Shown piece after piece: positions 25,308 through 33,863 of a stretch of 64,000 nucleotides of DNA. Every line of letters starts with the position of its first letter. The first letter of the stretch is position 1. The stretch is taken from assembly GCA_036526135.1 (NCBI GenBank), contig DATCZA010000001.1:1-64000 (forward strand), read 5' to 3'. A program made the translations under genes and the position numbers. The notes beneath the pieces were generated by a model, which worked only from the letters and a program-made list of their open reading frames with translations, ran no database searches and was not told where the DNA came from. Source of the stretch: UBA2965 sp036526135. Its GTDB lineage: Bacteria > Pseudomonadota > Gammaproteobacteria > Pseudomonadales > Azotimanducaceae.

Positions 25308-26084
25308 ATGCATCTCGACTGGCAGATACACGATGGCAAGGGACCGCACCTGCTGCTGGTCCACGGCTTTCTGTGCAGCCGCGCCCAATGGCTGTGGAAC
25401 CTGACCGTCCTGGCCGAGGTCTGCCGCCCCGTCACCGTGGAGCTCTGGGGCCACGGTCGATCGCCGGCACCGTCCGATCCGGCGTGCTACGCGCCGGATC
25501 GGATCGTGGAAGAGTTCGAGTCCATCCGCACGGCCCTCGGCGCCGAGCAATGGTTCGTGCTCGGCTACTCCCTCGGTGCCGGCCTGACCATCCGCTACGC
25601 GCTGACCCATCCCCATCGGGTCATGGGACACGCCTTCACCAACTCGACCTCCGGCCTGGCGGACGCCGAGCAGATACGGCGCTGGCAGGACGAGGCGGAC
25701 GAGACCGCGCAGCGGATCATCGCCGCAGGTCAGGCCGCCCTGGAACGCATCCCCGTACATCCCCGTCACGCGACCAAGCTCCCTGATCCTCTGCACCAGG
25801 CCCTCATGGCGGACGCCGCACGTCTCGACCCGACGGGCGTCGCGAACGTTCTACGCCACACCAACCCGAACGTGTCCGTGCGCGCGGACGTGCATCGCAA
25901 CACCCGTCCCGCTCTGCTCGTCTGCGGCTCGAGAGAACGGCGCTTTCAGCCCCATCGCGCGTTCGCCCAGGCGACCATGCCCTGCCTCGAGATCGTCGAC
26001 ATTCCAGCCGGCCACGGCGTCAACATGGAAGCCCACGAACCGTTCAACGCGGCGGTCAGCTCGTTCGTCCGATGCCACACATAG
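25308..26084 (+). CDS. alpha/beta hydrolase
   Basis: A 258-residue alpha/beta-fold hydrolase. The oxyanion segment is LLLVHGFLCSRAQW, the nucleophile elbow is GYSLGAG (Ser88), an acid is expected after LLVCGSRERRFQP and the catalytic His is in PAGHGVNMEAHEP. It resembles esterases and MenH-like hydrolases. ATG at 25308. Its 3' end overlaps the acyltransferase gene by 13 bp, so they are co-expressed and may act on the same lipid. Confidence 0.88.
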   Translation: MHLDWQIHDGKGPHLLLVHGFLCSRAQWLWNLTVLAEVCRPVTVELWGHGRSPAPSDPACYAPDRIVEEFESIRTALGAEQWFVLGYSLGAGLTIRYALTHPHRVMGHAFTNSTSGLADAEQIRRWQDEADETAQRIIAAGQAALERIPVHPRHATKLPDPLHQALMADAARLDPTGVANVLRHTNPNVSVRADVHRNTRPALLVCGSRERRFQPHRAFAQATMPCLEIVDIPAGHGVNMEAHEPFNAAVSSFVRCHT

Positions 26085-26932
26085 TCGACACGCTCATCGA
26101 GGAACGGGCCCGGGGACTGATGCAGCACCCCCTGCTGTGGCGGCTGGTGACCGGCCTGCTGTATCCCGTGCTGGGGTATCGCGCGGCGGTCCGCATGGCC
26201 GATACGGTGGCCGACATGGGCGGGGTGGAGATCTTCGAGATGCTCAGCGCGCAGCTGAAGCTCGACATCGACCTTGGCGGCACCGAGCACATCCCCGAAA
26301 CGGGCAGCGCGGTGGTCACAGCAAATCACCCCACCGGCATCGCCGACGGCGTCGCCGTGTTCGACGTGCTGCGCACGGTGAGGTCGGACATCACGTTCTT
26401 CGCCAATCGGGATGCCATTCGCTTCGCGCCGGGCCTCGCCGACGTGATCGTGCCCGTCGAGTGGGTGGAAGACAAGCGAACGCACGCACGGAACCGGGAG
26501 ACCGTCAGCCACATGGTCCGCGCGTTTCGGTCCGAGAGGCTGATCGTCATATTTCCTTCCGGGCGCCTGGCCCGGCCCACTCTCCGAGGCCTGGTGGAGC
26601 GCGGGTGGACGCCTACGGCGGTGAACCTGGCGCAGAAGTACCGATGCCCCATCGTCCCCATGCACATCCACGGCAGGAACTCCTGGCTCTACTATCTGCT
26701 GTACGCCATCAACACCGAGCTGAAGGACATGACGCTGTTTCGCGAGCTGCTCAACAAAACCCGCCAGCCGTACCGGATCCGCATCGCCGAGCCGTTCGAC
26801 CCCGTGGGCGATGCGAGGATGTTGACCATCGCGCTGCGTGAGTTCATCGCCGACGAGATGCCCGGCGGCGAACGGCGATTCAGCGTCTCCGATACGGATA
26901 CGCTGGCTCCGACGCCTTTCCGCAGCTCTTGA
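26072..26932 (+). CDS. PlsC-type lysophospholipid/acyl acyltransferase
   Basis: A 286-residue glycerolipid acyltransferase-like protein. The catalytic motif is NHPTGIADG, the HX5D variant seen in ornithine-lipid-type and hemolysin-like acyltransferases rather than the HX4D of PlsC. Substrate-binding IFPSGRLARP and PIVPMHIHGRNSW fit motifs III and IV. It should transfer an acyl chain onto a membrane lipid. The start overlaps the hydrolase gene; its end overlaps the convergent ferredoxin-like gene by 53 bp. Confidence 0.87.
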   Translation: MPHIVDTLIEERARGLMQHPLLWRLVTGLLYPVLGYRAAVRMADTVADMGGVEIFEMLSAQLKLDIDLGGTEHIPETGSAVVTANHPTGIADGVAVFDVLRTVRSDITFFANRDAIRFAPGLADVIVPVEWVEDKRTHARNRETVSHMVRAFRSERLIVIFPSGRLARPTLRGLVERGWTPTAVNLAQKYRCPIVPMHIHGRNSWLYYLLYAINTELKDMTLFRELLNKTRQPYRIRIAEPFDPVGDARMLTIALREFIADEMPGGERRFSVSDTDTLAPTPFRSS

Positions 26933-27728
26933 GCACGTCCACGGGGTCGGATCTTTCCACCGCCACGGTGATCTCCTCGGACCCGCGCCGGAACGTCACC
27001 GTGGCGGCGGCATCGTCGCCCCGGGCGTCGACCAGATCCAGCTCCCCGCCCCCGCAATACCCCGCGGCCGCCTGCACGGGCTTCGCGTACTCCGTGCGCC
27101 CCCGCAGGTGCGCAAGCGACACCTCGCCGGACTCGACGCGCTCGATGAAGGCGGGCACGTCAGCAGGCTGAACGCGGCCGTACAGGGTCGCCTGGGGCAG
27201 AACGAGCACGTTCGGCGCGAAGCGGTGACCGCCGAGATGGCTCACCTGCCACACCCGGCTGCCCAGCCGCTCCCGCATCGCGGCGTAAACGGGAAGGCCG
27301 AAGCGCGCGCAGCACAGATCCCGCTGGCCGTTGGTGCAGACGAAGTAGCGCGGTTCCGAGACCACGCGAGCGCCTTCGGGCAGATGGCCCCGCGCCAGCC
27401 CGGCGAGATCCACGCCGTCCAGAAAGTCGTAGCCTGTCCCCTGGAATTCGAGCAACCGGTCGCCGAAGGCGACCAGCAGCGAAACCGTGTCTCTGTCGAG
27501 CTCTGGTTGGCGGACGAGCTGGGGGCGAGCCCGCAGCCCCGCGGCCGCCAGGGCATCGATGCCGGCGGCCAGCCAGCGTCTCGTCGGCGCCGCGAGCGCG
27601 CTCTCCTCCAGGGCCCTGGCTTTCCAGGCCGGCCGGTATTCGAGCATCAGCCAGACGTCCACCACGTCCGCCGTGCCGAGCATGGGCTCGTCGCCATTGA
27701 ACTCGCTGCAATAGACGCGCTCGGGCAT
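26880..27728 (-). CDS. sucrase/ferredoxin-like family protein (thioredoxin-fold 2Fe-2S)
   Basis: A 282-residue member of the sucrase/ferredoxin-like family. CTNGQRDLCCARFGLPVY and HLGGHRFAPNVLVLP match its conserved Cys- and His-containing motifs, which resemble thioredoxin-like [2Fe-2S] proteins. AAGYCGGGELDLVDARGDD follows near the C-terminus. Function in bacteria is unknown; electron transfer is likely. The gene overlaps the acyltransferase 3' end by 53 bp. Confidence 0.83.
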   Translation of the reverse strand: MPERVYCSEFNGDEPMLGTADVVDVWLMLEYRPAWKARALEESALAAPTRRWLAAGIDALAAAGLRARPQLVRQPELDRDTVSLLVAFGDRLLEFQGTGYDFLDGVDLAGLARGHLPEGARVVSEPRYFVCTNGQRDLCCARFGLPVYAAMRERLGSRVWQVSHLGGHRFAPNVLVLPQATLYGRVQPADVPAFIERVESGEVSLAHLRGRTEYAKPVQAAAGYCGGGELDLVDARGDDAAATVTFRRGSEEITVAVERSDPVDVLKSCGKASEPAYPYRRR

Positions 27729-27816
27729 GGGGTCGCCTCGCCTCGCCGGGAGACGGCCATTGAAGCAGAAATCGTTCCGAGCCTGTACCCGGCGGCGCTA
27801 AAACAGGGCCTCAGGC

Positions 27817-27830
27817 GGCTTTGCAAAGCC
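27817..27830. promoter_or_regulatory. 14-bp perfect palindrome, candidate operator
   Basis: GGCTTTGCAAAGCC lies in the 165-bp divergent region between the ferredoxin-like gene and the MmgE/PrpD operon, 63 bp before the operon's ATG. It has the form of a dimeric-regulator site with a TTGCAA core. No regulator gene is nearby. Confidence 0.4.
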
Positions 27831-27893
27831 ATGGCAATCCCGCTAGCTTAGGGCTCAACAGTCTCCGTCCGGAGGCTTTCGGGAGGACCACGG

Positions 27894-29234
27894 ATGACAC
27901 CGACCCGCGCGTTGGCCGAGCGGATCGCCGGCACTCAATACGCCGACATCCCGGCGCCGGCACGCACGGTGGCGAAGCAGGCGCTGCTCGACTTCATCGG
28001 CGTGACCATGGCCGGCATCGACGAGCCCCTCGCCCGCATGCTGCGCGATCAGGTCAACGAGGAAGGCGGGCACCCCCAGGCACAGCTCATCGGCACCGAC
28101 GAGCGGGCGTCCACCGTCCAGGCCGCCCTGGTCAACGGCTCAGCCGGCCACGCTCACGACTATGACGACGTGCATACGGCCATGACCGGACATCCCACCG
28201 TGCCCGTCGCGCCCGCCGTGCTCGCTCTCGCCGAGCGGCTGGGTCGGTCCGGAGAAGAGGCCATCGCCGCGTTCTGCGCGGGCGTGGATACCGAGTGCAT
28301 CCTCGGCCACTACGCCGGGCCCGGTCACTACGCCCATGGCTGGCACGCCACCGGAACCCTGGGCAGCTTCGGAGCCGCGGCCGCGGCAGCCCGCATCATG
28401 GGTCTGGACGAGGATGCCACCAGCCGCGCCCTCGGCATCGCCGGCACTCAGGCCGCGGGGTTGAAATCTCAGTTCGGGACCATGTGCAAACCGCTGCACG
28501 CCGGCCACGCTGCCGCCACCGGTGTTCAATCAGCCAGCCTGGCGCAGCGGGGCTTCGACAGCCGACGGGACATCCTCGAGGTGGAGCAGGGCTTCATGGC
28601 GACCCAGGCCAGCGGCGCCTGCGAGGAGGGCTTTGCCCGGGCCATGGAGCGGGACGCCTACACCCAGGACATCTGCTTCAAGTACCACGCGGCCTGCTAC
28701 CTGACCCACTCCTCCATCGAGGCGGTCAACAATCTCTGCCGGCGCAACGCCTTCGACCCGAACGACATCGAAAGCATCGAGATCCGGGTGGATGCCGGTC
28801 ATTTTCGGGTGTGCAACATCCTCAAGCCCCGATCCGGCCTGGAGGCCAAGTTCAGCCTGCGCTTCACGGCGGCCATGGCCCTTGCCGGCGTCGACACGGC
28901 GAGCATCGAGATCTTCACCGACGCGCTGACTCAGCAACCCGAGCTGGTGGCCTTCCGGGACAAGGTCCGCGTGGTCGCCCACGAGACGCCCAACCCGGAC
29001 AGTATCGTCACCATCACCACCCGGGACGGGAGCACCCACCGAGAGGCCGTCAACGTGGCGATCCCTGAGCGAGACCTGGATGCCCAATGGGAGAAGTTAG
29101 AGCACAAATTCCACGCCCTGGTGGACGACCGCGTCGGCCGTGCCCATGCGGACGAGCTCGCCGGCCTGGTCAGGACCCTGGACTCCCAGGACGATCTGGG
29201 CGACTTCTTCAGCCTGCTGCGGGTTCATCGATGA
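27894..29234 (+). CDS. MmgE/PrpD family protein
   Basis: A 446-residue member of the MmgE/PrpD family, which includes 2-methylcitrate dehydratase and cis-aconitate decarboxylase. The pattern GSAGHAHDYDDVHTAMTGHP is the family's His-rich active-site region, GWHATGTLGSFGAAAAAARI is equally typical, and FKYHAACYLTHSSIEA follows. It is the first gene of a five-gene operon; ATG at 27894 follows GGGAGGACCACGG. A hydro-lyase or decarboxylase acting on a tricarboxylate-like acid is likely. Confidence 0.9.
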   Translation: MTPTRALAERIAGTQYADIPAPARTVAKQALLDFIGVTMAGIDEPLARMLRDQVNEEGGHPQAQLIGTDERASTVQAALVNGSAGHAHDYDDVHTAMTGHPTVPVAPAVLALAERLGRSGEEAIAAFCAGVDTECILGHYAGPGHYAHGWHATGTLGSFGAAAAAARIMGLDEDATSRALGIAGTQAAGLKSQFGTMCKPLHAGHAAATGVQSASLAQRGFDSRRDILEVEQGFMATQASGACEEGFARAMERDAYTQDICFKYHAACYLTHSSIEAVNNLCRRNAFDPNDIESIEIRVDAGHFRVCNILKPRSGLEAKFSLRFTAAMALAGVDTASIEIFTDALTQQPELVAFRDKVRVVAHETPNPDSIVTITTRDGSTHREAVNVAIPERDLDAQWEKLEHKFHALVDDRVGRAHADELAGLVRTLDSQDDLGDFFSLLRVHR

Positions 29235-29725
29235 GCGAAACGAACGACTTCCGCGATCGGGCCGTGCTGCTTAGCAAAGGTAACCGCTACGAGGACATGA
29301 CCGAGGGCCGGGTGTTCGACCACCACTGGGGGCGCACGATCACCGATGGGGACAACGCGGCGTTTACCACCCAGACCCTTTCCTTCTGCCCGCTCTATTT
29401 CAACGAGCCCTATGCCCGATCCCTCGGCCACCCGGGGACCGTGGTCAATCCCCTGCTGGTCTTCAACACCGTTTTCGGTCTCACGGTGGAGGATTTGAGC
29501 GAGGGGGGCGGTCCGTTCCTGGGCGTGGACGACTGCGAATTTCTGGCGGACGTGTACGTGGGCGACACGCTCACCGCGCGCAGCACGGTGGTGACCGCGC
29601 GCGATTCGAAGGGCCAACCGGCTTTCGGCATCGTCACCTGGCACACCGAAGGCTTCAACCAGCACGGGGAGAAAGTGCTGGCCTATCACCGGACCAACCT
29701 GGTCCGCAAGCGCAAGCGGGATTGA
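29231..29725 (+). CDS. MaoC-like hot-dog protein, His-lacking subunit
   Basis: A 164-residue MaoC-type hot-dog protein. RYEDMTEGRVFDHHWGRTIT is the family opening and FLADVYVGDTL the hydratase-like strand. At the place of the catalytic D/N-x4-H motif, where hydratases have NPLHxD, it reads CPLYFNEPYA, so the catalytic His is a Tyr. It may be a non-catalytic partner of the next gene, as in two-gene (R)-hydratases. ATG at 29231 overlaps the upstream stop. Confidence 0.85.
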   Translation: MSETNDFRDRAVLLSKGNRYEDMTEGRVFDHHWGRTITDGDNAAFTTQTLSFCPLYFNEPYARSLGHPGTVVNPLLVFNTVFGLTVEDLSEGGGPFLGVDDCEFLADVYVGDTLTARSTVVTARDSKGQPAFGIVTWHTEGFNQHGEKVLAYHRTNLVRKRKRD

Positions 29726-29727
29726 CC

Positions 29728-30231
29728 ATGGCGTTGACCGGCGAGCGCAACTATTTCGAGGACTTCCAGGCCGGCCAGGTTTTCCGGCACGCCCGGGGCA
29801 AGACCATGTGCGAGCAGGACAACGTCGGGATCACCCTGCAGGTGCTCAACACCGCCGAGGGGCACTTCAACGAGGACGTCATGCAGCGCAACGCGCTGGC
29901 TCTGGGGGACGGCCGCGGCGGCTGGAACTCGCGCCTGCAGTTCGGTGGCGTGACCATCGCCATGGTGATTGGCCTCACCATGCAGGATACGGGCGAGAAC
30001 GCCTTGCGGGAGCTGAAGCTGGACAAGATCCGCCTGAAGGCGCCCGTTTTTCATGGCGACACGCTGTACGCCTACACCGAGGTGCTCGAAACCGCGGAGG
30101 CCGACCGGGAGGATGCCGGCATCGTGACCTTCAGGCACTGGGGAACCAACCAGGACGACAAAGTCGTTTTCGAGGGAGAACGTACCGTCATGCTCAAACG
30201 CAAGAGCCACTACGGAGCGATACCGCAATGA
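29728..30231 (+). CDS. MaoC-like hydratase, His-containing subunit
   Basis: A 167-residue MaoC-type protein. YFEDFQAGQVFRHARGKTM starts the fold; LNTAEGHFNEDVM keeps a His at the catalytic position, unlike the preceding gene; and VFHGDTLYAYTEVLE is the second strand pair. The two proteins may form a heteromeric hydratase such as a mesaconyl-CoA type enzyme, given the CitE-like lyase next door (inference). ATG at 29728 was preferred to TTG at 29722. Confidence 0.87.
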   Translation: MALTGERNYFEDFQAGQVFRHARGKTMCEQDNVGITLQVLNTAEGHFNEDVMQRNALALGDGRGGWNSRLQFGGVTIAMVIGLTMQDTGENALRELKLDKIRLKAPVFHGDTLYAYTEVLETAEADREDAGIVTFRHWGTNQDDKVVFEGERTVMLKRKSHYGAIPQ

Positions 30232-31139
30232 ACCGACAACCCAAACGCGCCAGGCGCTGCCAGCTCTCCGTACCCGGCAGCTCCGAGAAGATGATGGCCA
30301 AGGCCGCGGCCCTGGATCTGGATCACGTGTTCCTCGACCTCGAGGACGCGGTGGCCCCCAGCGCCAAGCCCGCAGCCCGCGGCATGATCGTGGACGCGCT
30401 GAACGGGCTCCACTGGACGCCGCGCACCCGCTGCGTGCGCATCAACGACGTGGAGACCCAGTGGTGCCACGACGACATCATCGAGGTGGTCACCGGAGCC
30501 GGGGAAAAGCTCGACACGATCATGCTGACCAAAGCCAAGAGCGCGGCGGACGTCATGTTCGTCCACCTGATGCTCGACCAGCTGGAGCAGAAGCTGGGGC
30601 TTACGCGCCGCATCGGCATCGAGTGCCTCATCGAAGAGGTGGAGGGGATGATGCACGTGGAGGAGATTGCCGCCTGCTCCGATCGGCTCGAGTGCCTCGT
30701 GTTCGGGATGGGCGACTACTCCGCCAGCCAGCAGATGCAGCTCGGCCACATCGGAAGCTCGGGAGGCTACCCGCCAGACGTCTGGCACTACCCGCGCTAC
30801 AAGATGACCATCGCCTGTCACGCCAACGGCATCGATCCGGTGGACGGCCCTTACGCCAACTTTCGCAACTCCGAGGCCTACGGCAAGGAGGCCGAGCGCG
30901 CTTTCGTGCTCGGCATGGTCGGCAAGTGGGCCATCCATCCGAGCCAGATCGAGCTCGCCAATGCGGTTTTCACACCGGACCCGGCAGCCATCGCCGACGC
31001 CCGCAAGCAGAAAGCGGCTTACAACGAGGCCCTGAGCCAGGGGCTGGGAGCCATCAACGTGGACGGCGTGATGGTGGACGCCGCCAGTATCCGAATCGTG
31101 CAGAACCTGCTCGATCGGGCAGAACTGATTGGGATGTAG
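30228..31139 (+). CDS. CitE-type CoA-ester lyase (HpcH/HpaI family)
   Basis: A 303-residue TIM-barrel lyase. CQLSVPGSSEKMMAKAAALD is the N-terminal family pattern, VFLDLEDAVAPSAKPAAR carries the Mg-binding acidic residues, and GIECLIEEVEGM, VFGMGDYSASQ and GKWAIHPSQIELAN follow. Relatives are malyl-CoA, citramalyl-CoA and beta-methylmalyl-CoA lyases. Directly after two MaoC genes, it probably cleaves the hydrated product. ATG at 30228 overlaps the preceding stop. Confidence 0.9.
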   Translation: MNRQPKRARRCQLSVPGSSEKMMAKAAALDLDHVFLDLEDAVAPSAKPAARGMIVDALNGLHWTPRTRCVRINDVETQWCHDDIIEVVTGAGEKLDTIMLTKAKSAADVMFVHLMLDQLEQKLGLTRRIGIECLIEEVEGMMHVEEIAACSDRLECLVFGMGDYSASQQMQLGHIGSSGGYPPDVWHYPRYKMTIACHANGIDPVDGPYANFRNSEAYGKEAERAFVLGMVGKWAIHPSQIELANAVFTPDPAAIADARKQKAAYNEALSQGLGAINVDGVMVDAASIRIVQNLLDRAELIGM

Positions 31140-31142
31140 CCA

Positions 31143-32327
31143 ATGACCGAGACTTACCTCACCGACGAGCGACGCATGATTCAGGAGGTCGCCCGGGACT
31201 TCACCCGGCGAGAAGTGCTGCCCGTGGCCAACGAGCTCGACCCCATCCAGGGGGACATCCCCATGGACCTGCGCGACAAGCTCGGCGAGATGGGCTATTT
31301 CGGCATCCGCATGGCCGAGGAGCACGGCGGCCTGGGGCTCGGCGTGTTCGAGTACTGCCTGATCAGCGAGGAGCTGGCGCGGGGCTGGATGAGCGTGGCG
31401 AGCATCATCGCCCGGGCCACGTCGCTCATGAACGTGGGCGGCTGGCCCCTTGAGAAGCGCGAGGAGCTGACGCAGAAGGCCGCGCGGGGCGAGTATCTGG
31501 CCGCGATCTCCCTTTCGGAGCCGGACGTCGGCTCCGATCTGGCTGCGGCCAAGTGCCGGGCCGTGCTGGATGGGGACGAGTGGGTCATCACCGGCAGCAA
31601 GTACTGGTGCACGTTCGCCGACGGTGCGGACTACATCCAGCTTCTCGCCCGGGTCGAAGCCCCCGACTCGGACGATGCCCAGCACAAGGGGCTGAAGAAC
31701 TTCATCATCGAGAAACCCCGGGGGGAGCTGCCCGAGGGCTGCTCCGGATCACCCATACCCAAGATCGGCTACTTCGGGTGGAAGACGTGGGAGCTGGCCT
31801 TCGACGGCTGCCGGATCCCCAAGGAAAACATCATCACCGGCGGTGGCGGTGACGGTTTCAAGAACGCCATGCACTTTCTGAACGCCGCCCGGGCCCACAC
31901 CGCCGCCCGCTCCATCGGGCTCGCGCGAGGGGCGCTCGAGGACGCCATGGCCTACTCCCACGAGCGGGTGCAGTTCGGCGTGCCCATCGCCGACTTTCAG
32001 GAAACCCGCTTCAAGATCGCTCGCATGGCCAGCGAGATCGAGGCGGCCCGGCAGCTGATGTACCACGCTGCCACGCTGCTAGATGCCGGCGAGACCGCGG
32101 AGAGGGAATCGGCCATGGTGAAGTGGTACGCCAGCGAGATGGCAGAGCGGGTCACCTCCGACGCCCTGCAGATCCTGGGCGGAGCCGGCTACACAAAGCT
32201 GCACGCGGTGGAGCGTCACTGGCGCGACGCGCGTCTCACGAAGATCTTCGAGGGCACCAGCGAGATCCAGCTCAGGATCATTTCCGATCGGCTGCTGGGC
32301 AAGCCCAGCCACCGCGCAACCGCCTGA
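31143..32327 (+). CDS. acyl-CoA dehydrogenase
   Basis: A 394-residue ACAD closing the five-gene operon, 3 bp after the lyase gene. It has ISLSEPDVGSDLAAAKCRA, WVITGSKYWCTFADGADYIQ, REQF-like RVQFGVPIADFQETRFK, and the C-terminal KIFEGTSEIQLRIISDRLLG with Glu at the interface. The middle domain has an unusual insert around KPRGELPEGCSGSPIPKIGYFGWKTW. It may desaturate the acyl-CoA that the MaoC pair then hydrates. At 394 residues it is shorter than typical methylsuccinyl-CoA dehydrogenase. Confidence 0.92.
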   Translation: MTETYLTDERRMIQEVARDFTRREVLPVANELDPIQGDIPMDLRDKLGEMGYFGIRMAEEHGGLGLGVFEYCLISEELARGWMSVASIIARATSLMNVGGWPLEKREELTQKAARGEYLAAISLSEPDVGSDLAAAKCRAVLDGDEWVITGSKYWCTFADGADYIQLLARVEAPDSDDAQHKGLKNFIIEKPRGELPEGCSGSPIPKIGYFGWKTWELAFDGCRIPKENIITGGGGDGFKNAMHFLNAARAHTAARSIGLARGALEDAMAYSHERVQFGVPIADFQETRFKIARMASEIEAARQLMYHAATLLDAGETAERESAMVKWYASEMAERVTSDALQILGGAGYTKLHAVERHWRDARLTKIFEGTSEIQLRIISDRLLGKPSHRATA

Positions 32328-32423
32328 GCGCCCCAGCGGGCGGCGCGGCGCCGGCGTGATTGCCAAGCGCCAGACGGGCTGCGAGACTAGATGCGACAGA
32401 CTTGACGCGGGGCGCTGCAACGA

Positions 32424-33833
32424 ATGGGGGACAAAGATCCCGGAGACCTTCCAACGACGTTCGGCGAGCTGAAGTCCTCGGGCTATCAGGTGCTGCCGGT
32501 AAAGGAAGAGCTCCGCCGTAACCTGATCAGCCGCCTGCGCAGCCGCGAGACCCTGTTTCCAGGGGTCATGGGGTACGACGACACGGTCGTGCCCCAGCTC
32601 ACCAACGCCATTCTCGGCAGCCAGGACATCATCCTGCTCGGCGAGCGCGGCCAGGCCAAATCGCGCATGGTGCGCAGCCTCACCAGTCTTCTGGACGAGT
32701 GGACGCCCGTGCTCGCGGGAACGGAAATTCCGGAGAACCCCTTTCAGCCCATCACCGCCCAGGGTCGGCAGATCCTGGAAGCCCAGGGGGACAGCGCCCC
32801 CATTCGCTGGCTGCACCGGGACGAGCGATACGCCGAGAAGCTCGCCACTCCGGACATCACCATCGCGGATCTCATCGGCGAGGTCGACCCCATCAAGGTG
32901 GCCGAAGGCCGCTATCTCTCCGATGAGCTCACCCTGCACTACGGGCTCGTTCCGCGCGTCAACCGGGGCATATTCGCCATCAACGAGCTGCCCGACCTGT
33001 CCGAGCGCATTCAGGTGGGACTTCTGAATCTCCTCGAAGAGCGCGACGTGCAGATCAGGGGTCACAAGGTCCGGCTGCCGCTGGACGTCTTCATCGTGGC
33101 CACCGCGAACCCCGAGGACTACACCAACCGCGGCCGCATCATCACCCCGCTGAAGGACCGCTACGGCGCTCAGATCCGGACCCACTACCCGGCGGACGTC
33201 GATCAGGAAGTGGCCATCATGGAGCAGGAAGCAGCCGTGGCCGACATGGGCGATTACCGGCTCGAAATCCCCGCCTTCATGAAGGAGATCGTCGCGGAGA
33301 TCACCCATCACGCCCGGCGCTCGCCCGACATCAACCAGCGATCGGGCGTTTCCGTGCGAACGTCCATCGCCGATTACGAAGCGATGCTGGCGAACGCCTT
33401 CCGGCGGGCGCTGCGCCTCGGCGAGGACGAGGTGGTGCCGCGCATCTCCGATCTGGCGTTCGTGCTCCCGTCGTTTCAGGGCAAGGTCGAGTTCGAGGCC
33501 ATGGAGGAAGGCCAGGAGGACAAGATCACCCAGCGGATCATGCAGGCCGCCATCAAGTCGGTTTTCGATCGCTACTACGACGTGAACGATCTGGAGTCCA
33601 TTGCCCTGGCTTTCAACGACGGGCTCACGGTGGATACCGGCGAGGCCACACCCGCAGCGGACTACAACGCCATCGGCGAGCGCATACCCGGCCTGATGGA
33701 CGTGTTTCCCGACCGTGAGGGCGTAAGCCCCGGCGTGCGGGCGGCCATCATCGAGTTCATCCTGGAGGGGCTGCACCTGCACAAGCTTCTCAACAAGTTC
33801 GACAACAGGGGAGCTGCCACCTACTCGGGGTGA
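32424..33833 (+). CDS. MoxR-type AAA+ ATPase (magnesium chelatase I-like)
   Basis: A 469-residue AAA+ protein. Walker A is GERGQAKS (73-80). The Walker B region reads GIFAINELPDL, with Asn187 where Asp is usual before Glu188. Sensor 1 is FIVATANPEDYTNRG and TPLKDRYGAQIRTHYP continues the pattern. Such ATPases act as chaperones that assemble or activate partners together with VWA proteins, and here the VWA gene follows after 30 bp. The 96-bp gap to the preceding ACAD suggests a separate transcription unit. Confidence 0.9.
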   Translation: MGDKDPGDLPTTFGELKSSGYQVLPVKEELRRNLISRLRSRETLFPGVMGYDDTVVPQLTNAILGSQDIILLGERGQAKSRMVRSLTSLLDEWTPVLAGTEIPENPFQPITAQGRQILEAQGDSAPIRWLHRDERYAEKLATPDITIADLIGEVDPIKVAEGRYLSDELTLHYGLVPRVNRGIFAINELPDLSERIQVGLLNLLEERDVQIRGHKVRLPLDVFIVATANPEDYTNRGRIITPLKDRYGAQIRTHYPADVDQEVAIMEQEAAVADMGDYRLEIPAFMKEIVAEITHHARRSPDINQRSGVSVRTSIADYEAMLANAFRRALRLGEDEVVPRISDLAFVLPSFQGKVEFEAMEEGQEDKITQRIMQAAIKSVFDRYYDVNDLESIALAFNDGLTVDTGEATPAADYNAIGERIPGLMDVFPDREGVSPGVRAAIIEFILEGLHLHKLLNKFDNRGAATYSG

Positions 33834-33863
33834 GCGGCAACCCACACCACAGCTGAGGCCGTC

